NCBI RefSeq assembly: GCF_042242105.1
Contig: NC_092017.1
Span: 15,834,432-15,898,431, forward strand
Source: Pempheris klunzingeri
Taxonomy: Eukaryota; Chordata; Actinopteri; Acropomatiformes; Pempheridae
Length of the DNA stretch: 64,000 bases
Direction of reading: 5' to 3'
The stretch's first letter is position 1, and each line of letters opens with the position of its first letter. The notes beneath the pieces are model-generated. The model did not search any database. It worked only from the letters and a program-made list of their open reading frames with translations, and was not told the origin of the DNA. The translations under genes were made by a program, and so were the position numbers. This document shows positions 34,343 to 48,200 of this stretch, piece by piece.

Positions 34343-34612
34343 TGGCTGTGGCTCAGAGGTAGAATGGGTCACCCATTGATTGGAAAGTCGGCAGTTCGAT
34401 CACAGGTTCCTCTAAGTCAGCATGTCAAAGTGTCCTTGGGCAAGACACTGATCTCCAACTTGCTCCTGAAGCATAGCTTCAGTGTGTGAATGTGTGTGAA
34501 AGAATAGTCTCCTCCAACTTAGACTCCTCCTGTGTGAACGGGTGAATGAGGATGTAATATTAAAGCGCTTTGAGTAGTCGAAATGACTGGAAAGACGCTT
34601 CACAAATACAGA
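34343..34612 (+). repeat. tRNA-related SINE-like repeat
   Basis: Left part has a pol III A-box-like TGGCTCAGAGG (34349-34359) and B-box-like GTTCGATCAC (34394-34403). The middle reads 'GTGTCCTTGGGCAAGACACT', and the end has AAAGCGCTTTGAGTAGTCG then CTGGAAAGACGCTT. This order is that of a very common fish repeat. The tRNA-like part is degenerate and is not a functional tRNA gene. No target-site duplication could be confirmed. Confidence 0.7.
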
Positions 34613-35199
34613 CCTTTTATTTACCAATATCATACAGAGTGTCACCGTGGTTACGCCCTGAGACAACGCTATTTGCCATCATATGAAAATCATTGAAAAC
34701 ACTGTTACTAAAGCAAAGAGGAAGTTTTAAATACTTCATGAGGCAGTGTATCCCAAACATTTTGGCTTGTGACCCCTGAATCGTTATCTTGCAACTGTTT
34801 ACCACTGGTTGCTTGTGTTTATTGTTGGTGAGCAGCAGAGCATCACCAAAGAGTGATTTTTCTTTTAGAGACTTGAAAAGGTTGAAGTGTCCATAAATTC
34901 ACAAGAAAACAAGATAAGATTAGAACAGCATAGACAAATATACCTCAATGTGCACAGCAGAAGTATGTTGTTTATCTCCTCTTAATCATCTCACAACCTC
35001 AGATTTCTCATGTAATTCCATTTGCATGGACTATTGTTGACTCCAAATTTGACAGCTACATGCACTGTTTGACTTGAGGGGATCAAGGGAATTGTTCCCA
35101 GCATGCCTTAAGTTGGGAAATCAGTTTATGGCTTGCCAGATTCATACCTGTGGGCTGTTTGGAGTGTGAATGCTGCTTTGTCTTTGAAAATGGGAGCAA

Positions 35200-35342
35200 T
35201 CCAGAGCACCTGGAAACGAGAAGCCACAGTAACAAAGGGAGAACATGCACACCCCACACAAGGGAGACAGACTCAAACATAGTGCCTTCTTGCTGGGATG
35301 CTACAGTGCTACCCACGGAGTCACAATGCTGCCCGAGCCAAG
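35200..35342 (+). repeat. Decayed dispersed fish repeat
   Basis: Includes 'GGGAGAACATGCACACCCCA', 'CCTTCTTGCTGGGATGCTAC' and 'AGTGCTACCCACGGAGTCAC', which follow the order of an abundant fish element (…GAACATGCAAACTCCACAC… GCTGTGAGGCAACAGTGCTAACCACT…). Strongly diverged. Confidence 0.5.
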
Positions 35343-35934
35343 AAAAAATTGAATGTGACAGGACATCTCAACAATGGTTTATTGCCTCCAAAAGTGGTTT
35401 GAAGACACACTCTCAGACCACAGCCAAACAGTAACAGGATTTGGCTGATGACTGGTGTTAATTTCCCACACTGTTCATAGCCTGAAGCATCCTTTTAACA
35501 AACCACTGTAAAGATGCCATCTGTTTGAATGAAGTGACCTCTCAGCCATACAATGAAATCCAGCTGGCACAAGCATGAGACACAATGAGATGCTTCAAAC
35601 CCTTTACTTGACAACCACATTAATATTTCACAATGGGTCCGTGGAATACCAAATAGTCCAGCGGACATCACACAGTTTTAGATTATTTCATTAGTAGTAC
35701 TGCAGTGTCAGAGCTGTACAAAGTTCTCACTGAACTGTTTTGCTCAGTGTCAGATTGACTGATGTAGCCTGTGAACGGCTGGTGTGCTGCATTTGCTGCT
35801 GCCTTACATCAAGCACATGTCCAATGCACTCCAGTCCAGTGAGAAAACAGTGTGCACTGTAGTCACCCTCTGAGCAGTCAGCCTACTGCTACTGTTCTGC
35901 ATGAGTAAAATATATTTTTTCTCCTCCTTCACAG

Positions 35935-36299
35935 GCATTCCTATCCATCCCTCTGTTCTTCCCTCTCTCCTCTCGGGGCTGTAAATAAGCTGGGGCTGTG
36001 TAGACCCTTGAGAGGCCCTCCCCCTCCCACTCTTCCCCACCACCGCTACCTACTTCTAACTCCCCCAGCACGCCCCGACTCTGCCGCTGTTTATGCTGCT
36101 GAAAGCGGCCGGGGAGATGCTCAGATGATCCATTGGGCCATCCTGCACCACATCGTCCATACAGCCCAAGACAGGGAAGACTAACTGTTACGAGTGTGAG
36201 AGAGCCCTTAGAGGGTGCTGTGAGAACCCTGCGAGGCCCACCCGCCCGCCAAGCCTGGCAGAAAGCTTGGCTTGCCCCTTCACTCCTGCAGCCCCTGAG
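35935..36299 (+). other. ttll7: Probable ttll7 5' UTR part of the start-codon exon
   Basis: A strong acceptor (TTTTTTCTCCTCCTTCACAG, ends 35934) opens an exon that would run to the donor at 36324. The region is GC-rich compared with the flanking intron and leads directly to the ATG at 36300. Boundary inferred from splice signals only. Confidence 0.55.
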
Positions 36300-39200
36300 A
36301 TGCCCTCCCCTCCCAATGAAGGAGGTAAGTAAGAGAGGTCCAACTCTCTCTCGGCTGACAGGGTTATTCTCGCAGAGGGTTAGTTCACATGCGTATTTTT
36401 GTGCAAGCGCTGTAGCAGCCAAAAGCACACATACACACACACACACGTACGTGGCCACCTGCTCATATGTACCTGCCTACCTGTTCATAAGCACTATTCT
36501 TTCTTGCCTAGAGCTACACACACACACACACACACAGATTATGATAAAAGGATCATGATGCATGTAGCTATAACAAACTAGATGCCTAATTCATTTATAC
36601 CCCAGCCACATAAACAAGCCCCACTAAATTCCCTGCAGATATGAGAAAAATTTATTGGAATACTCCAACTCCAGCTCCTCTCCAGTGTGGAGCACAAGCT
36701 GTGACTGTGTCATGTTTTGTTGCATGTTGTCTCCTCCTCCAGAGGATCAAGGAGCGTCCCCCGTGAACGGGCCATCTGTGGGCTCCTACCAGAGCAGTGG
36801 GAAGAGGAAGGTGCGCACCAAAAAGAAGAAAGGCACCATCACTGCCAATGTCGCTGGCACCAAATATGAGATTGGTACGGTAACCTATTGCTAATGATAT
36901 TAAGATGCTTTTGAAATTACTGCAATGACAACAATACATACAATGTGTATTATTAAGATTTTAGAAACAATTAAAAACAGGCATATGTACTACAGAGATC
37001 TTGATCACAGAGTTTGTTCAACGGAGAAGCAAGTGTAGGATGAAAAGAGGCTTTCTTTGAAATGGCTGTTGAATTACACTGATGATGAATTATACATACA
37101 ATACATTTATGTATTCTTTTTATAGGGATATATTCAAACATGTTATATGCACTATTACCATTAATGAACACAGTAAATAATCATTGTTCTTGCCTGGTAA
37201 GCTACATTGTGTATACAGTCACGTAAAGCCTCAGATGTCAAGCTCCTGAATTTATATTTTCCTCATGAAAATTTCATGAGTGAACCAGACCAACGTTTTG
37301 GGTGGTCCTGCAGGTAAGATTAATGTACTGTGACTCACTGAATTGTATATTAATTTTGGTAACAGCTCTCAGTATGGCTCAGTCGGTCCCTCAAAACACC
37401 GCAAATCCAATCACAATGTCGTCTCAACAATAAAATAATACACTGTAGATTTTATTCCCAACAATAAAATCTAATTTGCTGCGGTGGATTGTTTGAAGGA
37501 GTTATTTAATGTATTAAATTAAACCTAATGGAGTTGCGGTCCAGCCAGACTGTTCACACGTAAACAGCTCAGCCTTATACATAAATCTTTATTGAGGTAA
37601 TTTAACTTGGCAGTGAGGTTTTTTTTTTCTTTGAGAAGGGCCAAAAGAGCATAGTAAGCACTCCTCACATGTTCAGTATATTGTATGGCAGCACAGCCCT
37701 CGGGGGTGAACTACAACCTATGAAACTAAGGAGTCAGCAGCAGCGCGGAGAAGTTGGGGGCTGCCGGGATCTTGTAGGTAGATGGGAGTCTAGCTGTGAG
37801 TCAGTTTGCTAGCTGTGACGAGACCCTCACAGTGGCCATTCTGAGCGTAATGCAGGGCTATTTTGGAGGAAAATTAACACTAAGGGCCAAATGGAGGGCT
37901 CATTTTCGCTGTTTTTTTTGCAACTGTCTTTTTGTTTTGTTTCAGAATTGATAGTATCGCCGGTATAGGTTAAAGGTCAAGGCATATGGTGTTGGAAATT
38001 TGCTTTACACCCACTGAGAGGGGAATCTAAACTCTGGCCCTCAGGATGTCTGTTTGGTGAGATGTGCAAGAAAGCACTGATTATAGCTTTGCACTCAAAG
38101 ACCCTACTGGTAACTGTAAACATAAGCCTGGTGCAATGTAAACCCTCTCTGCTCCAGTTAGCAGAACATCGTTAGCCTCTACTGATGTTAACTGATTGAG
38201 TTACATCGGAAACACCTTTTTCCCATTCATGTGCCATCATGCAACATTAGGCAAGCCTTCTCCAGGTTTGTGAAGGCTTTCAAGAAATTAATTAATACCT
38301 TGTTTCGTTAGGGCATATGAATTTTTCATTACTCACTGAATAATGAATAGTTGTCGGATTAATGTCCAAATGGGCTTGCCACCTATCTCTCATACTATGG
38401 TGTTTCCACTGGGATTTGAGTGCATTACAGACAATTAATTTATCTTTTTGAAGCAAAGCATAATGATTGCCAGCTCTGCAACTATTCCTTGAATGGTAAA
38501 TATTGCTATGGGTTTTTTGATCTATAATCTCCTGCGCTCATTTCGCTCTTAATGCATGCAAAACAGAATTTAAGCCTAGCAAAATGTTTGAGTGAAACAT
38601 TGATCTGTGAAGTAGAAATATTTGATTTGTAGTCAGCTACATCTTGTTCTCATTTTGCCTCCATAACATTAAGTTGCTTTGCCATCATGAATATGGCTAC
38701 TTGATCCTCTTGGGATATTTTCCTAAAGACAGTGTATAAAGCTTATTTAGATGATAATGAAATACAATCTAATGTGAATGTTTTTCCGCAGTTCGTATTG
38801 TCATCAACGAGATGGACTTCATCAAGGCCCGGGATGAGGACGAGACTGCTAACCTCATCTGGAATGACTCGGCCGTGCAGCACGAGAAAATCGCTGAGCT
38901 CAGGAATTATCAGGTACTTTTCATGGCTACCATGTCAAGTCAGCACACCTTGTATGGTAGCCTAGAGGTTAGAGAAGAGAGCTTAAGAGGGGTGTCAGAT
39001 CCAATTGCCGCACTGAACAGGAAAATCTGGATCTTAACCTTTACTGTATGCTCCAATAAATCTGCTCAATGGCTAACAGCCAAATACCATGATAATGATC
39101 AGTTCCCAGCGGATGCATGTAACTTCTTCAAGTCTTGGGCAGCGATTCTGAAAAAGATCACATATTCAGTGAACTTTAAAAGTAAACTAAATGTTTAAAC

Positions 39201-42200
39201 TAAATAACCTACCTCTAATAGTATTTATGCCTAGTTGGTAAGGTGAGTATTCCTCAAGAGACACCTCTGAAATGAAACAGTGCAGTGCACCAGAAAAAGG
39301 ATTTAAAGGATGAAATGAACATGACAGCTACTTTAATCACCTAAATGATTTTCCAATAAAGAAAACCAAATCAATCCCTTCCTTCAAATACTTTTTACTT
39401 AGAGTTGGATAAACATGTCATGATTTCCTGCAGATTACTCAAACTTATTATATTCCAAGATGTATTTTTTACACTCAAGTGTAGAGACTTATATAGAGAG
39501 AACCCCCCCCCCACACACAAAACAATAAGGAGTTTCTGAGGTGCAGTTACTTCAAGTCAAATGAGGTCAAGGCTATTCTATTCATATACACATAATCACA
39601 AATCTCAAAGGGCTTCAACTTGGGAAAAAAAACGTGATGAATGTGCAAAATACAATGATGTGAGCTGTGTGAGAGAGTGAGAGGAGTGAGTAGCTCAAGT
39701 CAAGGTAATTTGTATAATCCTTACTGACAGTTAATCTTTGATAGAATAAATGAAAACAGGGTACAGAAAGTATCATATGTGCACAGTTTACAGAATTGGA
39801 GCCATTTCCATCAAGGCCATGGTTCAGGTTGCTGAACCTGATGAACCTCATCATCAGTTTCTGCATAATGCTACATGTCTAACTCCAACTCTGCCACCCC
39901 AACAGGGGCCTGTTGTATGTTGCCTCACAACATGTTTTTCCACCTATCTCCTGTGAAAGTAAAACAAATAAGGAGAGGAAAGTATAAGGAAAAAAGAGAT
40001 AAGAACAGATTGAAAGGGGATGGTATATACACAAATTTGGGACAGATGGAGTTGGGGAAAGCAACAGAAAGTGAAGACGATTCAGTTAAAATATAGTAAA
40101 TGAATGACGTAAAATCTATTAGAAAGAAAAAGTCAAGATAGGGACCAGACTCTGAAACTGCCCATCAGCTTCTCTGCAGACCCTGGGAGGTAAGAGAGAA
40201 ACGGCAAATAGGAAAGAGGGGTGGACTTGGTGAGAGGGAACAACAGAGCTTACACAGAGACAGGTGGGAAGATTGACAGGTAGACTGACAAGTTGTGAGC
40301 AAGAAGAGGTGGGGGTCAGGTTTTAGATGTCACTAGTGATGTTGACAAGACGGGCCTAAACAACCACGGCTGCTCTGAGTTCTGTATACCAGTCTGAGAG
40401 TGATCTTACCTCTGTTTGACCTCCTCGTCCTGCTGAGTGAACTTGCTACTGCTGCTCCCTCTCAGCTCTGAGCGTTAGCTATCCATCTTCCCGAGTGCTT
40501 ATTTGATTAGACTGGGCACTAATGATTGATTAAATCACAGGGTAGAGAGAGTATGGCTTGATAGGACAGGGGCAGCAAGAGTTCAGCTAAGTAGATTGAA
40601 TATTACAAATACTGTAACAGCTTAATGTGTAGCAATGTGGCTAATGTTTCACATAGAACTGGTGATTTGCTGTCAATTGTTTTCACTTGCTCTCTTGCAC
40701 CGCAGTGGTGTTTCATGAGATAATTTCTCAGTAGAAAAGCAGAAGTCCCTCAACAATTGGTTTTGATTTCCCTTCACAAGCCGTGTCGTCTCGCGGCATT
40801 GGCATAATTGTGCAATCTCTTCCGAATCCTTAATTACGTCTGTCTCGTTTGGATAATAATCACAGGATCCTTTTACACTCTGCGTCCTTTTTTCCCCTCT
40901 CTCCTCTCTCTCTCCCTCTTTTCATTTTTTCTTTTTTCCATGTAGTGATGTTCTGTGAGAGTTTGCTGTCAAGTTTCAGTTCATACGAGCCTAATTAACG
41001 CCCCTGTTCAGGCTCATTTGGTCAAAGAATACAGAAAACCCAGAGTTTTTCTTTTACCCCCCACCCCCCTTTCGGCGCATTCAAAGCAATTCATTCAACT
41101 GTCACTGCAGGAGCTTGCGATGCAGAACCAATTACCTCGGCCCCTCGGAGTTGAGATTGATCGTTTTTTTTTCTTGCGTCTTCCCTCCCCAACCTTTAAA
41201 TAGTTTAAAAAAAACACTGTAAACTAAATAAGGGTTGGGAAAGGTCTCCGCGTCACCTTTTTGTTTTGAGTCCGTAATTGGGCATAAATGTCAGGACATT
41301 GTAAGCTCACTTCAAGTTGCTGCCTTTAATGTGCTCATTTTTATGAAAGGGTGGGGGTGGAATTGAGTGGCGTAATGGCCCTAACAACATTATTATGTCT
41401 GCCTGTCCCTCTGCAGAGAATTAACCATTTCCCTGGCATGGGCGAAATCTGCCGCAAAGACTGCCTAGCAAGAAACATGTCCAAGTAAGTTTTCTGTCTC
41501 TCCGAACACATTCAGTTGCACCTTCAGTTGCAGATGTGCAAAAACAAGAGCAAAGCTCAATGTTCAGCCAGCTGGCACGCTAAGAAGTTACAAGTGGGCA
41601 CTTGTAGCACTCCACTAATACAAGCCAAACAAGTAGAAGACACTGCTGTAAAAGCACAAAATTCATCTTCATTGTTATGAAAATGCAAAATGCAACTTAC
41701 AGTTTTGAAAAGTACAAGACGATGATGCTAAAACGTTGTCACCTCACTCCCACACACCCTTTCTTTGTTTCTCCAGAATGATCCGATGCCAGCCTCAAGA
41801 GTACAGCTTCATACCGAAAACCTGGATCTTCCCTGCCGAATACACTCAGTTCCAGAACTACGTCAAAGAGCTACGCAGGAAACGCAAGCAGAAGACCTTT
41901 ATCGTCAAACCCGCCAATGGAGCCATGGGTCACGGGTAGGTCAGCGGCCAGCAAGTGCCCCAGAACAATCTAACACACTGAGTGCAAGATAGAGAAGGAG
42001 ATAGTGACTGAAGCAGGGGATAGAGAGCAAAGTAGTGAGTGAGTGGAAGAAATCAGCAGTAGAGCAAATAGAGGACAAGCACAACAAAACACGGCAATAA
42101 GAGGTTTGTGACCCTGACATGAGTGTCTATGGAAATAGCATTATGGCTAGGACCAGATTGAGTATTTGAGCTGAGAGGTTGTGGTGAATCTCATTGTTGG

Positions 42201-45200
42201 CCTCATTGTCCTCGATGGTCACACTCTCTATAAATCAGAGGTTATCGCTGCTAGTGGAGGACACACACACACACACACGCACACACCCTGGCAGTTACTG
42301 TAGTTCCTTCCCTGAAGGTCTCTGCATGTGATTATTGGATTCCTTTATGAGGCACCATCAGCAGAGACCAGTCAGACTAGCAAATGGACCAAGATGGCTG
42401 CTGCAGGGGACTCTGTCTCTCAATAGCATCTCTTTGTCAAAAGCAGGCTGTGGTACCTGAATGCATATTTCATACTTGCATTCCCATGAGATGGGAGCCC
42501 GTCTCAGGTTGTGATGTGACTTTTCTATGGCATGCTGTCACTGTCCAGACAGTTGATATCATCAAGTGTTTAGAGACATCAGCTCCAAACCCTGTTTTTT
42601 TCTGAACTGGAAGCATGGTGATGTGGCATTACTCTTACATTGACCAGTTTATTAGGTATTTAGGTGTCTTTTTGTTGAGCAGTGTTGTATTTGGGGCCAG
42701 AGGTGTTAGTAATATTCTGTCCGACCTAATGTGTGTAAGTAGGGATGGACAAAACAATACAAAACAAACTACATAAGAGTTGAATTGACTGCTCTCTAAC
42801 ACAGTGTCAAAGAAACTGAACATTATAAACCTGGGTGAGCACTGAGCATGGGAGTGGTATTGATTTTAAAGCCCTTTTGCTTTGAGAAGAGCCTGTTGAG
42901 CTGGTGTGGTCATCTAGTATGAATGCTCCCTGGCTTTTGGAGGAGTTCCAGGTAGTGCTGACTGGGACTGGGTCACTGGGCAGAGCAACGACTCCCTGGA
43001 GGGATGATAGCCCCTTTCCTGGGAGGAGTTGATAAAAATTAGGAGGCTCCCTGGGGAAAGAAAAATCTGGGCTTCTCTGCTCAGTCTTTTGCCATCACAA
43101 TACTGACCAGACTTAAAACTGAATGGACGCAACAGTTCAGTCAATACATAAGAAGTTGTCAACAGCACAAGCATGTGTTGACTCTAAAATAATCCCAGTA
43201 ACTGATTCTAATGTTCTGCTCGTATGTATGAGCCAAAGCAATTTATTTGGCACTCAAAACAGAATTATGTTCAGATGTGATTTGACCTGTGAGGAGGTCA
43301 AAGACAAGACTAAAATATAGTGAAAATGGCAAGTGGTTTCAAGTTCAAAGATTCAAGTGTGGTTGGTTTAACAAATAATTCAGGCTCTTAAGATAAAAAA
43401 ATAAACTAAAAGACAGGCCAAACTTGAACTGAATATTATGATTTGGCAAAAATACAGGATCTTCTGAAAATAATTTGTTTTTGCTTTGCGTAGCGCACAT
43501 AGCTCCCCTGAGCACTTCAGAATATGTTAAAACTGCTCAGATTGCGAAACATTTATTAATTATTCTTTTTGACTTCTTATTCTTTGAAAATATGATGCCT
43601 GAAGTGCACGTATGAAGGGCTACTGTGGAGTGCATTCATCACTGGGACCAATAGGTGGGGATATTGAAGTACAAATAACTCAGTGTGCTTCACCTCTCCC
43701 TCTAATTCTCTTTGAATTTGTCCTTTCTGGTATAATGTGAGCATTACTTATAACTCCATGCTGCACTAAGCCCTTATTTATTAAAGAATAAAAGGCAGCA
43801 AAGGCTGAATTATTGCAATGCATTAAGAATATGAAAGATGATGAGTTTAGTTCGTCCACTCAACGGCAGGCAGCTCGCAAGATTAGATTTTTCTCTATTT
43901 TTTTGCATAGTGTGACGCGGCAGGAAATTAAGTTATATCTACCCCCTGTAATTTATTTTTCCGTCGGCCAACTAAATGAAGTTATTGTTTGTGTCTGAAG
44001 CGCAGCTTGTTATAAAGGAAACAAAATAAAAGCGCGTGCAGGGCTTAAAAAGGCGAGATCCCCTCTGGTGCCGAATTAAATAGGCAGGGGAGAGTGGGCC
44101 GTGATTATCTGACACCCCAGCTCATCAATCATGTCGTCTTCTCCTCAGTTACTCCTCCTCGACTAACTAACACTGTTAACCCTGTCCTCATCATTCAGCT
44201 TGCTGTCTGCCTGTTAGGAGGGCACCTCACATCGTTGGTCAGGCTCCCGTCAACTTCTCCCTGTTCATTTCTGTTCAAGTGCCTTGATAAGCAGGCCAGT
44301 GAAGTGCTTGTTAATAACATGGCAGTATTTTAGTTGGCGGGAGCAAGTGGTGAAGAGGAGTGATTGATAAACCTGAAAGTAACAACAACATTATACCAAG
44401 GCAGAACTACTAGCTGGGAAGTATTTATCAAACCTTTGGAGGTTGAACTAAGACCTGTTTCCTCATAATATGGAATGCAGGACCTGATGCAAGTCTAGAT
44501 TCACACTTAGGAGCTCCTCAACAATGCTCCAGTGTTTTTGCTTCATTACGCTTGACCAAGCAGGTGAATTCTTTGGTTAAATTAAAACAATATAGACTGC
44601 ACTGTTCCCAAGATACTGTATGTTGTTGCTGTGATTACAGAAGTCGCAAAGCAGGACAATGTTTGCCCTGTGGTGGCTTGGTGCCACAATATTTCAATAC
44701 CTCAAATTGTACTTTTTGAACAATCAAGTCTTTACATCTTGGCCAAATATTGTGTTTGTGTGTGTGGAATGGAGCCCTCCAGGCTGTGCATGTAAGCAAT
44801 TTAGGCCAAGTCTGCCTTAACTATGAGTGATGGTGATATAGGTCAGTCACGATGCTTGTGCATAGTGGGAGATTGTTTAAAAACGACCCCTCACCCTCCC
44901 TGCACACATATCCACCCCCCCCCCCCCCCCACACACACACCCACACACTTTCACATTCACAAAGTTTTGAGAATATTGCCCCTCATACAGCCACAACACA
45001 ACTCATTCTTGAGTCCAACTAGCAATGGCCTGCATACTATAAGGTCTGAGTGCCAGTGACATGAGACCAAAGCAAATGAATTAGAGTGGAGGTTGAAACG
45101 GAGCACAATGTCTGCTCCTATTAACCTGCCCACCGCTAACAGACCCTGTTACAGCATTTGATGTACTGTGCCATTCAGACAGACTGCAGTTTGGCTTCAG

Positions 45201-48200
45201 AAAATCACAATGTTCTCCAGATGCTCGTAGAGTATTGCTCACACAAACCAGCATTTGTGTTGTACCTGACTGGTCTTTGTACATTTATTTTTCAACTGTT
45301 TTATTTAGACGGCCAGGTAATGAAGAAAATTTTTGGAACGTTCGATGCCCCACCGAGCCAAACACACAGCTTGCCCTGCCCAAACTGAGACTTGAGCACA
45401 CTCATTTACATATATTTTAGAGGCGGTTCTGTAGCTGTGGAAGGTCACAGTAATAATGCCTCTGACCCTTTCACTCTTTAGGCCTAAATGTCTTCAGTGC
45501 AATTGAAAGTGTCATTCGATGCACAGTAAGCACACATCTTTTCCCTCTTTGTTCATCTGTTGCTCCTGTAGAACAGAGAAAACAGGAACAGGGCAAAGTT
45601 AATCTTGGGATATGAACATTGAAATTATCATCACAAGAGGCAGATGTGGCGCCCCAGAAATATGTCCCTAACTTTACCCGATGACTTTGAAATGAAATAT
45701 TGTGTTGAAACCCATAAAATCTGTGTACTGTTTGGCTCACTTTTTATTTTTTTTTGCTTCAGAACATCTATAAGACAGTGCCAATGTCATCAGTCATGTT
45801 CACGGCTCCTGCTATGCTCCCATCTATCATTTTTTTAATTATCTTTTTGTCTTTACTATGCCATATTTTATTATGCTGGTGACGACATCCCAATTTCCCC
45901 CCCGAGGATTAATAAAGTTTCTGTCTATCCAGGATCTCGCTTATCCGTAACTGTGAGAAGCTGCCAGCCCAGGAGCACTTTATCGTTCAGGAGTACCTGG
46001 ACAAGCCGTTCCTAATGGAGGGCTACAAGTTTGACCTGCGCATCTACATCCTCGTCACTTCCTGCGACCCTCTTCGCATTTTTCTCTACAATGACGGCCT
46101 AGTTCGCATGGGCACAGAGAAGTACCATGCACCCAGCGAGGCCAACCTGGTGAGTTACAGACAATAATACTACTTTATAACAGTGTGCAGCATTTTCCAA
46201 AGCAAAGTTACAAAGTGTTTCACAAACACACACATGGTCATAGACACGTCGTGTAACTAATAACAGTACATGCATCTTTATCTGTGGACCATCTGCGCAC
46301 AAGGCCAGTTTGATGAGTCGTAGACATACACACAACTGTTCATGGATTTATATTAGAAAGTACAGTACAGAGTGTGTGTGGCCAATCAAGTGAGTCAGAA
46401 ATGCACTATCAGACAATTAGTAGAAGCAGAGCCATGAGCTCGTGCAACTCAACATAATCAAAGTTGACACACAAATGCACAGGAGGATGGAGGTTTGAAA
46501 CACGGTGTAACCTCTGTATGATCACCAAAATATGTATGTAATCATATACACAGTCAACAGTTCCCAAATACAGACAACCACACACATACACGCACACACA
46601 CACACACACGCTGTGCAGGCATACTGTATGCACACAGCTGAGCGTAAATGTCCGCATGCCAGATGTCTCCTGTAATATCAAGCCGCTGATATTTGCCTTG
46701 AGGTTCTGCACCTGCTGAAGCACAGTCTGTTGCTGATGATGGGATGTACACACACACACACACACACACACACATATCTTTCTATGAAGCATGATGCTTA
46801 TCTACAATATTAACACACACGCACATAGACCCATGGACCCTTCCTGTGACACAAGTGTGTATTGTCTTACCCAGTCTGTGACACATGATGGAGTGAGTCA
46901 TGCCATGGAGATGGATGTTCAATCCCACAGAGAGTGGCTCCCAGACAGCCATCAGGGCCTGGAGTGGCCTGCAGCCACAGCGTTATTACCATGTAGGTTG
47001 AGGACAAGGATGTATTGTCTTTAACAGTGAGGGACAGTGTTTAAGGAGAGGTACACAACAAGGGCTACACAGTGGCTAGTTATAGTCAACCACTCAGTAT
47101 AACCACTCAATGACGCAGTACAGCCATGTGCGGTGGAAGCTACACGGCAGTGAGGCTCTGAATCACTGAATGAGAATTTAGTGATCTATGATTGCAAGCT
47201 TGCTCTACTGTTAGAATCAGAAGATGCCATTGAAGCATCACCTAAAAAACATTTTTAAAATATACCACTGATAATTCCCATATCACACAGCAAGCTGTTC
47301 TTTAATTTTTCAGTGCACCATTTCTTACCATCTTAGCAGGGGTTGGCAGGGGACGAGTTTGTGGTGTTTTTGCTTTTTCCCTCATTCATGTCTACCCATA
47401 TTGCTTTGGAGAAAATGTTTTCCATTACAACGTGGGTATGTGTTCTGGGGGGATAAAAGCATCAACACCCTTGAGTATGTTCTTTGCTGTGAAGATTATC
47501 ATCACTGACAAAGGTATAATCACACTGAGGAACTCCATCACCGGTACCATAGCTAGTTAAGTGCAATATACAGTATGTACACTGTGTGTTAAAATAACAT
47601 TTTGTTGTGTTCCATCCTTCCATCAGTGGAGTTATCTGTAGCCATAAGTATTAGAGTGTGGCTGTACTGGACAGCTCTCAGGTATGACAGCATCTAACTG
47701 GGAGTAGAAAGCAGGTGAAGAGGAGCTTCATTTCTTCATCAGCTCAGCCAATAAGGGAATTCAAGGGAAAGAAGAATAACTGGAATGCAACAAAATCAAA
47801 ACATGCTATCTGGTGCAAATGTGATCTGCTTTTGCTATGACATATATGATTTTTAATACTGATAAAAACTTGTGTAAAAGACCTTTGAGTCAGGAAACTA
47901 CCACATCACCTTTTGTGCTTGTCTTATCATTTAGATGATGGAAGTCATTTGTAAATCATGCCTGGTTCTCTCAGATCTGTGTTTCTATGTATCAAATTCT
48001 GTTATCAAATTAAGTGAGGCTATGTTAATGTCTAATGCATAAAGGCCCTCCTAACTCCCTTTTGTCTCCACAGAGCCAGCTCTACATGCATCTGACCAAC
48101 TACTCGGTCAACAAACACAATGAAAACTTCGAGCGAGACGAGACAGTGGACAAAGGCAGTAAGAGGTCCATCAGTTGGTTCACTGAGTTCCTCCGCACCA

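Larger units (their letters stand above)
29425..35934 (+). other. ttll7: ttll7 first intron (6.5 kb)
   Basis: Mostly unique AT-rich DNA. Holds the tRNA-like repeat at 34343-34612 and a decayed dispersed repeat near 35200-35340. GCTAGC and AACGTT units cluster near its left end (29460-29730), probably still part of the promoter area. No second gene supported. Confidence 0.5.

Noticed and set aside
34343-34420. tRNA gene
   Set aside because: Box A and B-like motifs are present, but the cloverleaf is not convincing and the downstream 190 bases match a dispersed fish repeat, so it is a SINE-type copy.
35889-36558. Long open frames on both strands around the ttll7 start-codon exon
   Set aside because: They arise from GC-rich 5' UTR and CA repeats. 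The real coding use here is only 36300-36324.
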